A stretch of DNA of 6,239 nucleotides from Fibrobacter sp. (GCA_021443065.1 JABUUR010000057.1:1-6239), one strand, 5' to 3'. Positions 1-6,156 are shown, counted from the first letter of the stretch. Notes: generated by a model not told the origin, from the sequence alone. Translations and numbers: made by a program.

Positions 1-178
1 GGCCAATATGTTCCAGGTCATCGGCGTCCAGCATATAGCGGGGGCAGAATTCGGAGTTGGCGAAAGTCTTCAGGGAGACCACGTCGGAAATGTCTTCGCG
101 AAGACCGATGTACTGGGCCATGTCGATGGCGAACGGGTCGTCGGTAAAGTTACCGGTCACGATAAAACGATCTGACAT
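1..178 (-). CDS. Partial N-terminus, possible ribose-phosphate pyrophosphokinase-like protein
   Basis: Only the first 59 codons are visible; the rest lies beyond the left edge. The protein begins MSDRFIVTGN. The start is the ATG at 178, preceded by an AAGG motif 7 nt upstream and a near-consensus promoter at 220-248. Residues 33-43 (VVSLKTFANSE) resemble the N-terminal strand and loop of PRPP synthetases, where a beta strand leads into a conserved F-(S/A/P)-(D/N)-G-E motif; here it reads F-A-N-S-E, with Ser replacing Gly. If correct, the enzyme makes PRPP from ribose 5-phosphate and ATP for nucleotide, His and Trp synthesis in the cytoplasm. The catalytic flexible loop and the PRPP-binding motif lie outside the window, so the call rests on fold-level resemblance only. 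It could be another phosphoribosyltransferase-fold protein. No signal peptide is present. It is divergently transcribed from the GH74 gene. Confidence 0.45.
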   Translation of the reverse strand, partial: MSDRFIVTGNFTDDPFAIDMAQYIGLREDISDVVSLKTFANSEFCPRYMLDADDLEHIG

Positions 179-219
179 AAGATTGCCTTGTTTTAAGGTT
201 TTTACTATTTGTGGGCCAA

Positions 220-248
220 AATATAGTTAGAAAAGGGCCTTTTTTCAA
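220..248 (-). promoter_or_regulatory. Sigma70-type promoter of the left-edge gene
   Basis: On the minus strand TTGAAA (248-243) is followed after exactly 17 nt by TATATT (225-220). Each hexamer departs from the consensus TTGACA or TATAAT at one position. Transcription would begin near 213, leaving a leader of about 35 nt before the ATG at 178. This is the clearest promoter in the window. Confidence 0.6.
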
Positions 249-258
249 TGTTTTTTGA

Positions 259-309
259 TTCTCACAAAAGGAATTGTGATTTTCACTGGCCATGTAGACG
301 TTCTCACAA
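259..309. promoter_or_regulatory. Possible operator: TTCTCACAA direct repeat plus TCACAA/TTGTGA dyad
   Basis: TTCTCACAA occurs at 259-267 and again at 301-309. The two copies are 42 bp apart, which is about four helical turns. The first copy also forms a perfect dyad, TCACAA-N6-TTGTGA (262-279). The sites sit just upstream of the left-edge gene's -35 box and more than 120 bp upstream of the GH74 start codon, where a regulator could act on either divergent gene. No regulator is identifiable from this window. Confidence 0.3.
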
Positions 310-376
310 CATTTATTAGCCCCTAAGTTATGGAAACCTATCTTTTTAAGGGTCAACGATATAAATTAAAAATCGG

Positions 377-405
377 TTTAGCGCACCTTTAGTTTGTGCC
401 GTAAA
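377..405. promoter_or_regulatory. Imperfect dyad upstream of the GH74 gene
   Basis: TTTAGCGCAC (377-386) and GTGCCGTAAA (396-405) are inverted copies with two central mismatches and a 9-nt spacer. The element ends 27 bp before the GH74 start codon, so it could be an operator or a 5' leader hairpin. A -10-like TATAAA lies at 360-365, but no convincing -35 hexamer sits at the right distance, so no promoter is called for this gene. Confidence 0.25.
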
Positions 406-432
406 TTTTATACCATAGGAATGTTTGGTTTT

Positions 433-3030
433 ATGAAAAAAATTCTTGCCTTTGGAATCTCACTGCTGGCAACAGCCTCCATGGCCGAGGAATACGAATG
501 GGGCAATGTCCGCTTTGACGGCGGCGGCTTTGTAAGCGCAATCCTCCCCCATCCCGCCGAACAAAACCTGCTGTACGCCCGCACGGACGTAGGCGGCATT
601 TACCGCTGGGATGCAGGCACGGGAGTCTGGCTTCCCCTCATGGACCAGTTCAACGAAAACGACAAGGGGCTATACGGCACCGAATCCTTTGCCATCGACC
701 CGACGGACCCCAAGCGCATTTACGTACTGGCGGGCACCGGCTACTTTAGCTGGGGGCGCACCGCGATCCTTCGCTCCGAAGACTACGGCAACACCTGGGA
801 CACCACCTACGTAGGCAACAAGGAGGGCGAAGGCATTCTGGCCCACGGCAACGGCATGGGTCGCCAGACCGGTGAAAAGCTCATGGTGGACCCCAACATG
901 CCAAACATCGTCCTTTGCGGAAGCCGCACCGCCGGCGTCTATAAAAGCGAAGACTATGGTAAAACCTGGAGCAGCCTTTACAAGGTGGCAATCTCCAGCG
1001 CCTCTGGAAATTCCCTGTCCAATGTCAACGGCGTAAGCTTTGTGATGTTCGACCCCGATCAAGGCACGCTTGCCGACGGCAGTACCGCCGTAATCTACAT
1101 AGGTATTTCTGAAAAGACAGACAACCTGCAGGTCAGTAAAGATGGCGGAAAGACCTGGAAGACCATCGAGGGCGGCCCAGCGGGCCTTATGCCCCACCGC
1201 GCAAAGATTGTAGACGGAGACATGTACATCACCTACGCCGACGGTCCTGGCCCCCATACGATCAACAGCGGCGCCGTCATGAAGTACAACATTGCAAGCG
1301 GCATCTGGACCGACATTACACCTTACGACGACAACGAGAAAGAAGACGGTTCCATCGTCCACGAAAAGAACGAAAGTTCCTACGGCGGCATCGCAACAGA
1401 CCCCAAGGACAAGAACCACATCGTGGTGAGCACCTTGGGCAAGTACACCGGACGCCATGTCACCAAGGACGAAAAGGACAACTACGGCGATCGCATTTAC
1501 GTAACTACCGACGGTGGCAAGAACTGGATTCACGGACAACATTACAACGACATTCCCAACATCGACGCGAACGGCACCGACTGGATTCCGGGCAACGCCA
1601 TTCACTGGGCGGGCTCCCTGGAATTCGACCCCTTCAACAGCAAGAAGGTGTGGGTGACCAGCGGTAACGGCATATTTACCACCGACGACATTACGGCAAA
1701 AGTCCCTCTGTGGAAGTTTGAATCCAAGGGCATCGAGGAAACGGTCCCCCTGGACATCGTAAGCATTCCGGGAGGCCCCCTGGTGACTGCCATAGGCGAC
1801 TACGACGGCGGTGTGTACGAGGACATTAACGCACCGGTAAAACGACATACCCCCATTGTGGGTTCCACCGAAAGCATGGGCTACGCGCCCCTCACCGGCA
1901 CCCTGGTGCGCACCGGCGTGATTACCAAGTACTACACCTACGAATCCAAGAACTACAAGAAGATGTACCGTTCCGATGACATGGGCAAGACTTGGGACGA
2001 ACTCCCCCAGGACACCGTAGGCGCCATGGCGAACAACGTAAAGGGGCACATCACCCTTTCGGCAGACGCCAAGGTCATTATGCACAAGCCGGAGAACGGC
2101 TCCACCTTCTACCGCTCCGTTGACAATGGAAAAACCTGGTCTGCCGTAGATCTCCAGGGAGGAAACGGTCGCCTGACAGCCGACCCCGTGAACCCCAATG
2201 TATTCTACCTGGTGGGAGACAACGGGGAATTTTACACTTCTGACGATGCCGGCGAGACCTTCAATAAAATTGCAAACCTCAAGACAAACGAAAACTTCTC
2301 AGGTGCAGGCAATCCCATTCGCACGGTGCCCGGAAAGGAAGGCCATGTTTGGGTGGCCCGCGACGGTAACGAAATCTGGCAGGCCGACGGCTACACCCAT
2401 CACGGCCTAAGCTATACCGAAGACGGCGGCAAGACTTGGAGCGACTGCGACATCGTGGGTACGGCCACTGCGGTAGGCATCGGCAAGGCCGCAGAGGGCT
2501 CCGATTACGAGACCGTTTACATTTGGGGCGGCACCCGCGAATACGTGGGCGAAAAGGAATGGGGCGGAAAGGAATACAAGTACTCCACCATCGGCATCTA
2601 CCGCAGTACAGACAAATGCAAGACCTTTGAACGGGTCAACGACGACATGCACCAGTTTGGCGGACCCGGCAACGGCAAGTTTGTCATAGGCGACATGAAT
2701 ACCTACGGTGTCGTGTACATGAGTACCGTAGGGCGCGGCACTATCGTAGGTGCACCCAAGGGTACCGTGGTGCAGAACATCAAGAGGGTGAACGTAGGCA
2801 ACGTCTCCAGCATGGCAAGCATGCAACTGGCAGGCAGAAGACTGCTGGTGGGTGCGCCTGCAGGCTCCCACGTAGTGCTTACGGACTCCAAGGGACGTAA
2901 CGTGAAGACGGCTGCGGTAAACGGCAATGCCACAATTTCGTTGGAAGGCATGACCGCGGGCACCTACTTCGCAAGAGTCCTGTCTGGGCGGGGCACGCTG
3001 ATGATGATCCGCAAGATCAACCTGAAGTAG
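433..3030 (+). CDS. Secreted GH74 xyloglucanase/endo-beta-1,4-glucanase with C-terminal sorting domain
   Basis: The 865-residue product is predicted to hydrolyse xyloglucan or related beta-1,4-glucans outside the cell. ATG 433 is chosen because it opens a classic signal peptide, MKKILAFGISLLATASMA, with cleavage expected after Ala18. AGGA at 417-420 lies 12 nt upstream. An in-frame TTG at 394 and ATG at 421 would put extra residues before the signal peptide. GH74 enzymes are tandem seven-bladed beta-propellers. Nine Asp-box-like motifs (S/T-x-D-x-G-x-T-W/F pattern) start near residues 115, 172, 235, 358, 514, 562, 603, 662 and 725; the last has Cys for Gly. The GH74 hallmark YARTDVGGIYRW contains Asp52, the likely general base. 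Asp456 in AIGDYDGG matches the general acid region; the spacing of about 404 residues fits the family. Residues about 790-865 form a separate domain ending GTYFARVLSGRGTLMMIRK, resembling type IX (type A) sorting domains. No carbohydrate-binding module was recognised. Endo versus exo action and exact substrate cannot be settled here. Confidence 0.9.
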   Translation: MKKILAFGISLLATASMAEEYEWGNVRFDGGGFVSAILPHPAEQNLLYARTDVGGIYRWDAGTGVWLPLMDQFNENDKGLYGTESFAIDPTDPKRIYVLAGTGYFSWGRTAILRSEDYGNTWDTTYVGNKEGEGILAHGNGMGRQTGEKLMVDPNMPNIVLCGSRTAGVYKSEDYGKTWSSLYKVAISSASGNSLSNVNGVSFVMFDPDQGTLADGSTAVIYIGISEKTDNLQVSKDGGKTWKTIEGGPAGLMPHRAKIVDGDMYITYADGPGPHTINSGAVMKYNIASGIWTDITPYDDNEKEDGSIVHEKNESSYGGIATDPKDKNHIVVSTLGKYTGRHVTKDEKDNYGDRIYVTTDGGKNWIHGQHYNDIPNIDANGTDWIPGNAIHWAGSLEFDPFNSKKVWVTSGNGIFTTDDITAKVPLWKFESKGIEETVPLDIVSIPGGPLVTAIGDYDGGVYEDINAPVKRHTPIVGSTESMGYAPLTGTLVRTGVITKYYTYESKNYKKMYRSDDMGKTWDELPQDTVGAMANNVKGHITLSADAKVIMHKPENGSTFYRSVDNGKTWSAVDLQGGNGRLTADPVNPNVFYLVGDNGEFYTSDDAGETFNKIANLKTNENFSGAGNPIRTVPGKEGHVWVARDGNEIWQADGYTHHGLSYTEDGGKTWSDCDIVGTATAVGIGKAAEGSDYETVYIWGGTREYVGEKEWGGKEYKYSTIGIYRSTDKCKTFERVNDDMHQFGGPGNGKFVIGDMNTYGVVYMSTVGRGTIVGAPKGTVVQNIKRVNVGNVSSMASMQLAGRRLLVGAPAGSHVVLTDSKGRNVKTAAVNGNATISLEGMTAGTYFARVLSGRGTLMMIRKINLK

Positions 3031-3162
3031 GGAGCAGTTTTATCGAGCGTGCATCGAGGTGACATAGGGCCAGGCTGCGCGCCGCTGGATCGGACAAACT
3101 TCAACTGGACGCTGGTCAGGACTGCGCGAGGCAAAAAAACGAAGATTCTCTCCAACAACCAA
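3031..3162. other. Intergenic stretch between GH74 stop and terminator, no gene seen
   Basis: No plausible coding region, RNA gene or known repeat was recognised here. ATCGAG occurs twice close together (near 3043 and 3053). The middle part is GC-rich, unlike the other spacers in this window. With 3199-3342 it makes up the 312-bp gap between the convergent GH74 and lysA genes. Confidence 0.4.
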
Positions 3163-3198
3163 AAAGTAACCCGCAGGAGCATTCCCGCGGGTTATTTT
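3163..3198. terminator. Bidirectional rho-independent terminator between convergent genes
   Basis: TAACCCGC (3167-3174) pairs perfectly with GCGGGTTA (3187-3194). Flanking AAAAAG and TTTT extend the stem to about 12 bp, including one G-U pair, and GGA/TCC inside the loop can pair further. Read in the plus direction the stem is followed by ATTTTG; read in the minus direction it is followed by ACTTTTTGG. It therefore suits termination of both the GH74 transcript and the oncoming lysA transcript. Confidence 0.75.
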
Positions 3199-3342
3199 GC
3201 TATGCAATATTTTAGGTCACCTTTAGCTACCTGAGCCGCAAGGCCGTACTTCCTAAGCCATACGTCGATTAGGCTTCGCCGAAATGGCGCCAGGGGTTCA
3301 CATGAACGTCGCTTGAACGTCGTCGGGGTTTCGCCCGAAGTT
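3199..3342. other. Intergenic stretch downstream of lysA, no gene seen
   Basis: This is the 3' flank of lysA. It holds only small structures: GTTCA-CA-TGAAC (3296-3307), two GAACGTCG copies 11 bp apart (3304 and 3315), and a short TCGGG/CCCGA hairpin (3323-3338) without a T-tract. None is convincing as a functional site. No coding region was recognised. Confidence 0.4.
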
Positions 3343-4605
3343 TTAGAACTCGATGATACGGTCGTTCTGGAGCAGCTGCTCGAAGCTCTGCCTTTCGCGG
3401 ACAACCTTCATCTCGCCGGCGGTGTACATCACTTCGGCTGCATAGCGGCGGCTGTTGTAGTTGCTGGACATTGCAGCGCCGTAGGCACCTGCGTCGTGAA
3501 GCACAAGGAGGTCGCCCACCTGGGCCTTGGGCAGCTTGCGGGTCACCACGAAACCGCCTTCCTCCTGGGTGAAAACGTCGCCGCTTTCGCAAAGGGGGCC
3601 GCCCACAACTGCGTCCACGGTTTCGTTCAGTTCGCGGCCGTCACGGGCGATGACGGAAATCTGGTGGTAGCTTCCGTAGAAGCTGGGACGCACAAGATCG
3701 GTAAAACCCGCGTCCACGATGTAGAACAGGTTGTCGCCCTGCTTTTTGACCGCGCGGATTTCTGCCATGAGGTAACCGCTTTCCGCCACCAGGTAGCGGC
3801 CCGGTTCCACTTCCAGATGAACATCGTGACCGATGCTCTGCTGGATGTTCTTGCGGGCCTTGTCCCAGATGCCGTAGTAGGCAGCCATGTCGATATGGGG
3901 GCCCTTGTTTTCTTCGTGGTATTCAATGGGAAGGCCGCCCCCTGCGCTGATGGTACGCAGGTGAGAACCCAGACGGCGGCTGGCGTCGCACATGGCCTCT
4001 GCCACCGATGCCAAGTGTTCGAAGTCGGAACCGGAACCGATGTGCATGTGAAGGCCCGTAATCCACATCCCGTTTGCCTGGGCAAGCTTTACGCAGTCCT
4101 TGATCTGTTCGTGCCAGATGCCGTGCTTGGAAAGGTCGCCACCGGTATTGGTCTTGCGGGAATGACCGTGGCCAAAGCCAGGATTTACGCGGATGGTGAG
4201 CTCGGACTTTACGCCGGCATCTGCCAATTGCTGGATCATGTCGGGGGAACCCACATTCACGGCGATGTTGTGTTCCTTTACCAGTTCCAGGGCGTCCCTG
4301 TCGAAAATATCCGCGGTATAGACAATTTCTGGCACCTTGCCCTTTTCGCAACCGCCCTTGTAGCCTGCCTTGAGTGCGCGGACGATTTCGCCTGCGCTGA
4401 CGGCGTCCACCACGCAACCCTGCTTGCGGATCAACGAAATCACGCTGAGGTTGGGGCATGCCTTTTGGGCGAAGCGGACGTTATCGAAAACCTTTACTTC
4501 CTTGCAGCGCTGTTCGATGGTGGCGCGGTCGTAAATCCAAAGGGGCGTGCCGAACTGGGCGGCGGCCTTCACAAACTGTTCTTCGGGGATATTTGTATTT
4601 TTCAT
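3343..4605 (-). CDS. lysA: Diaminopimelate decarboxylase
   Basis: LysA is a cytoplasmic PLP enzyme of the alanine racemase/ornithine decarboxylase (fold type III) group. It decarboxylates meso-diaminopimelate to L-lysine, the last step of lysine synthesis. The product is 420 residues, the usual length. Visible family features in order are the PLP-binding lysine Lys48 in FAQKACPN, DAVSAGEIVRALKAG (67-81), HIGSGS (188-193) and AGGGLPIEY (221-229) in the cofactor-phosphate region, EPGR (267-270), the catalytic Cys339-Glu340 in GPLCESGDVF, and YGAAMSSNYNSR (375-386) near the C-terminus. The ATG at 4605 is preferred because its product starts where the family does. A TTG at 4641 would add 12 residues. 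The ribosome binding site is weak (AAG only), so expression may depend on the gene 48 nt upstream on the same strand. There is no T-tract terminator in that gap, so co-transcription is likely. Confidence 0.95.
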   Translation of the reverse strand: MKNTNIPEEQFVKAAAQFGTPLWIYDRATIEQRCKEVKVFDNVRFAQKACPNLSVISLIRKQGCVVDAVSAGEIVRALKAGYKGGCEKGKVPEIVYTADIFDRDALELVKEHNIAVNVGSPDMIQQLADAGVKSELTIRVNPGFGHGHSRKTNTGGDLSKHGIWHEQIKDCVKLAQANGMWITGLHMHIGSGSDFEHLASVAEAMCDASRRLGSHLRTISAGGGLPIEYHEENKGPHIDMAAYYGIWDKARKNIQQSIGHDVHLEVEPGRYLVAESGYLMAEIRAVKKQGDNLFYIVDAGFTDLVRPSFYGSYHQISVIARDGRELNETVDAVVGGPLCESGDVFTQEEGGFVVTRKLPKAQVGDLLVLHDAGAYGAAMSSNYNSRRYAAEVMYTAGEMKVVRERQSFEQLLQNDRIIEF

Positions 4606-4653
4606 ATTCTTGTACAGGGCTTTTTTACGGGGCGGTATCAAACCCGCGCCAAA

Positions 4654-5118
4654 TTAGACCTTGATTACCTTGTTGGCGCCTTCGTCCCAGTTCTTGCCGT
4701 CGCAAACGAACTTGTATTCGTATTCGCCAGGAATAAGTTCCAGCTTGATTTTCCAGAGGCCGGACTTCTTATCCTTCTTGAGCATGTCGACGTCAACAAT
4801 CCAGCTGTTGAAGGAGCCTGCGACGGAAACGGTGGTGGCCAGCGGGCAATCGGCTTCGAGAGCGACAGTGACCTTCTTGACTGCCTTAGGTGCAGCAGGC
4901 TTCTTGGCTGCAGTCTTTTTTTCGGCGACGGGCTTTGCAGCCTTGGGGGCGGCGGCCTTAGGAGCAGCAGATTTTGCAGCAGTCTTTTTTTCGGCAGCGG
5001 ACTTTGCAGCCTTGGGAGCGGCAGCCTTAGGTGCTGCGCACTTTGCTGCGGATTTCTTTTCGACTTCAGTCTTTTTAGCAGAAGTCTTGGCGACTACGGT
5101 CTTTGTACCTTTGGACAT
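4654..5118 (-). CDS. Lys/Ala/Pro-rich histone-like tail fused to an AMPK/CBM48-type glycogen-binding domain
   Basis: The 154-residue protein has two parts. Residues 1-82 are almost entirely Lys, Ala, Pro, Ser and Thr, with AAPKAAAPKAAK repeats resembling the tails of eukaryotic histone H1, AlgP and chlamydial Hc2. Residues about 83-154 match a glycogen-binding early-set domain of the AMPK-beta/CBM48 type: VSVAGSFNSW (97-106), then LELIPGEYEYKFVCDGKNW (126-144). In this family Trp residues and the Asn/Lys around them contact alpha-1,4-glucan; Trp106, Lys136 and Trp144 are candidates. There is no signal peptide or membrane segment, so it should be cytoplasmic. ATG 5118 is strongly supported by AAGGAG 6 nt upstream; an in-frame start at 5148 lacks support. 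The gene lies 48 nt before lysA and is divergent from rpe. The role is unknown. It may be a glycogen-associated scaffold, or may link glycogen to a polyanion such as DNA or RNA (inference). Confidence 0.8.
   Translation of the reverse strand: MSKGTKTVVAKTSAKKTEVEKKSAAKCAAPKAAAPKAAKSAAEKKTAAKSAAPKAAAPKAAKPVAEKKTAAKKPAAPKAVKKVTVALEADCPLATTVSVAGSFNSWIVDVDMLKKDKKSGLWKIKLELIPGEYEYKFVCDGKNWDEGANKVIKV
4870..5061 (-). repeat. In-frame 69-bp tandem repeat within the basic tail
   Basis: The DNA encoding residues 20-42 (5061-4993) and 43-65 (4992-4924) repeats with a 69-bp, 23-codon period. A third, partial and diverged copy begins at 4923. Each unit starts EKK(S/T)AAK and continues AAPKAAAPKAAK. The shared CAGTCTTTTT string occurs at 4911 and 4980, exactly 69 bp apart. 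The copy number could vary between strains by slippage or recombination without breaking the frame. Confidence 0.8.
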
Positions 5119-5124
5119 ATTTTT

Positions 5125-5130
5125 CTCCTT
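5125..5130 (-). promoter_or_regulatory. Strong ribosome binding site deciding the start at 5118
   Basis: On the minus strand AAGGAG is followed by a 6-nt A-rich spacer and then ATG. It is the best Shine-Dalgarno sequence in the window. It fixes the start at 5118 rather than at the upstream in-frame codon at 5148. Confidence 0.8.
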
Positions 5131-5141
5131 AATATAATTTG

Positions 5142-5190
5142 CTGCCAAAGATAGTAAATAAAAATTTATCTGGCTATTGTTTTTTGGCAG
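5142..5190. promoter_or_regulatory. Nested inverted repeat in the divergent rpe / glycogen-binding gene promoter region
   Basis: CTGCCAAA (5142-5149) and TTTGGCAG (5183-5190) are perfect 8-bp inverted copies. Between them lie ATAG/CTAT and the AT dyad ATAAA-AA-TTTAT (5158-5169). A minus-strand -10-like TACTAT (5156-5151) falls inside, but no clear -35 hexamer was seen. The position between two divergent genes suits a shared operator. A second overlapping hairpin, TTGGC/GCCAA, sits at 5184-5200. Confidence 0.35.
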
Positions 5191-5210
5191 GGGAAGCCAA
5201 GGAAAAACCA

Positions 5211-5216
5211 GGGAGG
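5211..5216 (+). promoter_or_regulatory. Shine-Dalgarno-like GGGAGG pointing to a TTG, not to the expected rpe ATG
   Basis: GGGAGG lies 7 nt before an in-frame TTG at 5224. It is 43 nt before the ATG at 5260, which matches the conserved Rpe N-terminus but has no close Shine-Dalgarno of its own. It may serve an extended form of Rpe, or be coincidental. Confidence 0.4.
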
Positions 5217-5259
5217 CAAAGCCTTGCGAGCACCGGGGAAAATTTCTAACTTATGGACC

Positions 5260-5907
5260 ATGAAGCAAATTATCGCACCTAGCGTTTTAAACGCAAATTT
5301 TCTGGAATTGGGTAACGGACTCAAGGCCATTGAAAACGGAGGCGCAGGCCTCGTCCACCTGGACATCATGGATGGGAATTTTGTCCCCAATATCAGTTTT
5401 GGCCCGGGTATTTCCGCCTGCGTGGGCAAAGGGACCAAGTTACCCCTGGATTGCCACTTGATGATTGCCAATCCTGAAAATTATGTCGCAGAATTTGCCA
5501 AGGCGGGCGCACACCTCATCAGCGTCCACGCCGAAACTACAAACCACCTGGACCGCCTCCTGCATCAGATTCGTGAACTGGGCGTCAAGCCGGCTGTTGC
5601 CATCAATCCGGCAACGCCTCTCGAATGTGTCAAGCATGTGCTGGACATTGTGGACATGGTCCTTGTGATGAGCGTGAATCCGGGTTTCGGCGGGCAGAGC
5701 CTGATACCCTATTGCCTGGACAAGATCCGTGAACTTCGCCAGATGAAGCCGGAACTTGACATCCAGATTGATGGAGGTGTCAAGCTGGACAACATCCTCG
5801 CCTGCAAGGAAGCAGGAGCCAACATTTTCGTTGTAGGCTCCGCCATATTCGGCAAGTCCAATCCCGAAGAAGTGTGCCGCGAATTCGTAAAACTGGTCAA
5901 CGACTAA
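5260..5907 (+). CDS. rpe: Ribulose-phosphate 3-epimerase
   Basis: Rpe interconverts D-ribulose 5-phosphate and D-xylulose 5-phosphate in the pentose phosphate pathway. It is a cytoplasmic, metal-dependent TIM barrel. The 215-residue product begins MKQIIAPSVLNANF, matching the first strand of the family. The metal and catalytic residues are all present: His33 and Asp35 in VHLDIMDGNFVPN, His66 in DCHLMI, and Asp171 in IQIDGGV. MSVNPGFGGQ (137-146) and the phosphate-binding VVGSAIFG (191-198) are also typical. ATG 5260 is chosen from family alignment. An in-frame TTG at 5224 with a good GGGAGG upstream would add 12 residues, so the true start is uncertain. The gene is divergent from the glycogen-binding protein gene. 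No classical terminator follows; the first palindrome of the downstream array, 25 bp past the stop, may take that role. Confidence 0.96.
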   Translation: MKQIIAPSVLNANFLELGNGLKAIENGGAGLVHLDIMDGNFVPNISFGPGISACVGKGTKLPLDCHLMIANPENYVAEFAKAGAHLISVHAETTNHLDRLLHQIRELGVKPAVAINPATPLECVKHVLDIVDMVLVMSVNPGFGGQSLIPYCLDKIRELRQMKPELDIQIDGGVKLDNILACKEAGANIFVVGSAIFGKSNPEEVCREFVKLVND

Positions 5908-5931
5908 ATTTTTACCGTGACAAAGAAATCG

Positions 5932-5965
5932 AGGACTAAAGCGCGGAAGATTGCGTTTTAGTCCT
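5932..5965. repeat. Palindrome 1 of AGGACTAAA array
   Basis: AGGACTAAA (5932-5940) pairs with TTTAGTCCT (5957-5965). A G-U pair and CGC/GCG extend the stem to 13 bp around an 8-nt loop. It lies just after the rpe stop and could end that transcript, although it is not followed by a proper T-tract. Confidence 0.75.
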
Positions 5966-6025
5966 TTAAATTATGCACTAAGAACAAAGTTGTTACGTTG
6001 TTCTAAATGTTTTATCGTTGAAATC

Positions 6026-6062
6026 AAGGACTAAATGTCAGTGGCAGGCGTATTTAGTCCTT
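6026..6062. repeat. Palindrome 2 of AGGACTAAA array
   Basis: AAGGACTAAAT (6026-6036) and ATTTAGTCCTT (6052-6062) form a perfect 11-bp stem. Two possible G-U pairs lie inside. The loop sequence differs from palindrome 1, so only the arms are conserved. Confidence 0.75.
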
Positions 6063-6074
6063 TGAAATCTGCGT

Positions 6075-6105
6075 TTGCACATCAATTTTATTACTTTGTT
6101 ATAGA
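6075..6105 (+). promoter_or_regulatory. Weak promoter-like pair between palindromes 2 and 3
   Basis: TTGCAC (6075-6080) is followed after 18 nt by TTATAG (6099-6104), or after 19 nt by TATAGA. If real, transcription would start near 6112, placing palindromes 3 and 4 in the 5' leader of whatever lies beyond the right edge. Spacing and matches are modest. Confidence 0.2.
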
Positions 6106-6122
6106 TATTTGCCTGAAGAACA

Positions 6123-6156
6123 AGGACTATTTCAAGCAAATTACACATTTAGTCCT
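6123..6156. repeat. Palindrome 3 of AGGACTAAA array, partly degenerate
   Basis: AGGACTA (6123-6129) pairs with TAGTCCT (6150-6156). The right side keeps the full ATTTAGTCCT, while the left arm continues TTT instead of AAT, shortening the stem to 7 bp. The total length of 34 bp equals that of palindrome 1. Confidence 0.65.

Noticed and set aside
150..356. 68-codon minus-strand frame in the divergent spacer
   Set aside because: It overlaps the start of the left-edge gene in another frame, covers its promoter, and has a low-complexity, unrecognisable translation.
670..2085. 471-codon open frame on the minus strand inside the GH74 gene
   Set aside because: It is antisense to a clear GH74 coding sequence with conserved motifs throughout, and its translation resembles no known protein. 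It is a compositional shadow.
3049..3234. Small plus-strand frame running through the terminator hairpin
   Set aside because: It crosses the bidirectional terminator, has no convincing ribosome binding site and no recognisable product.
3304..3322. GAACGTCG direct repeat downstream of lysA
   Set aside because: Only two 8-bp copies 11 bp apart, with no further structure; easily due to chance.
4606..4653. Terminator between the glycogen-binding gene and lysA
   Set aside because: GC-rich inverted pairs are possible, but on the transcribed strand they are followed by an A-run rather than a T-run.
3313..5154. Very long open frame (613 codons) on the plus strand, antisense to lysA and the glycogen-binding gene
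   Set aside because: It covers two well-supported minus-strand genes codon for codon, and its translation is Ala/Gly/Val/His-rich with no recognisable family. It is explained by codon bias in the real genes.
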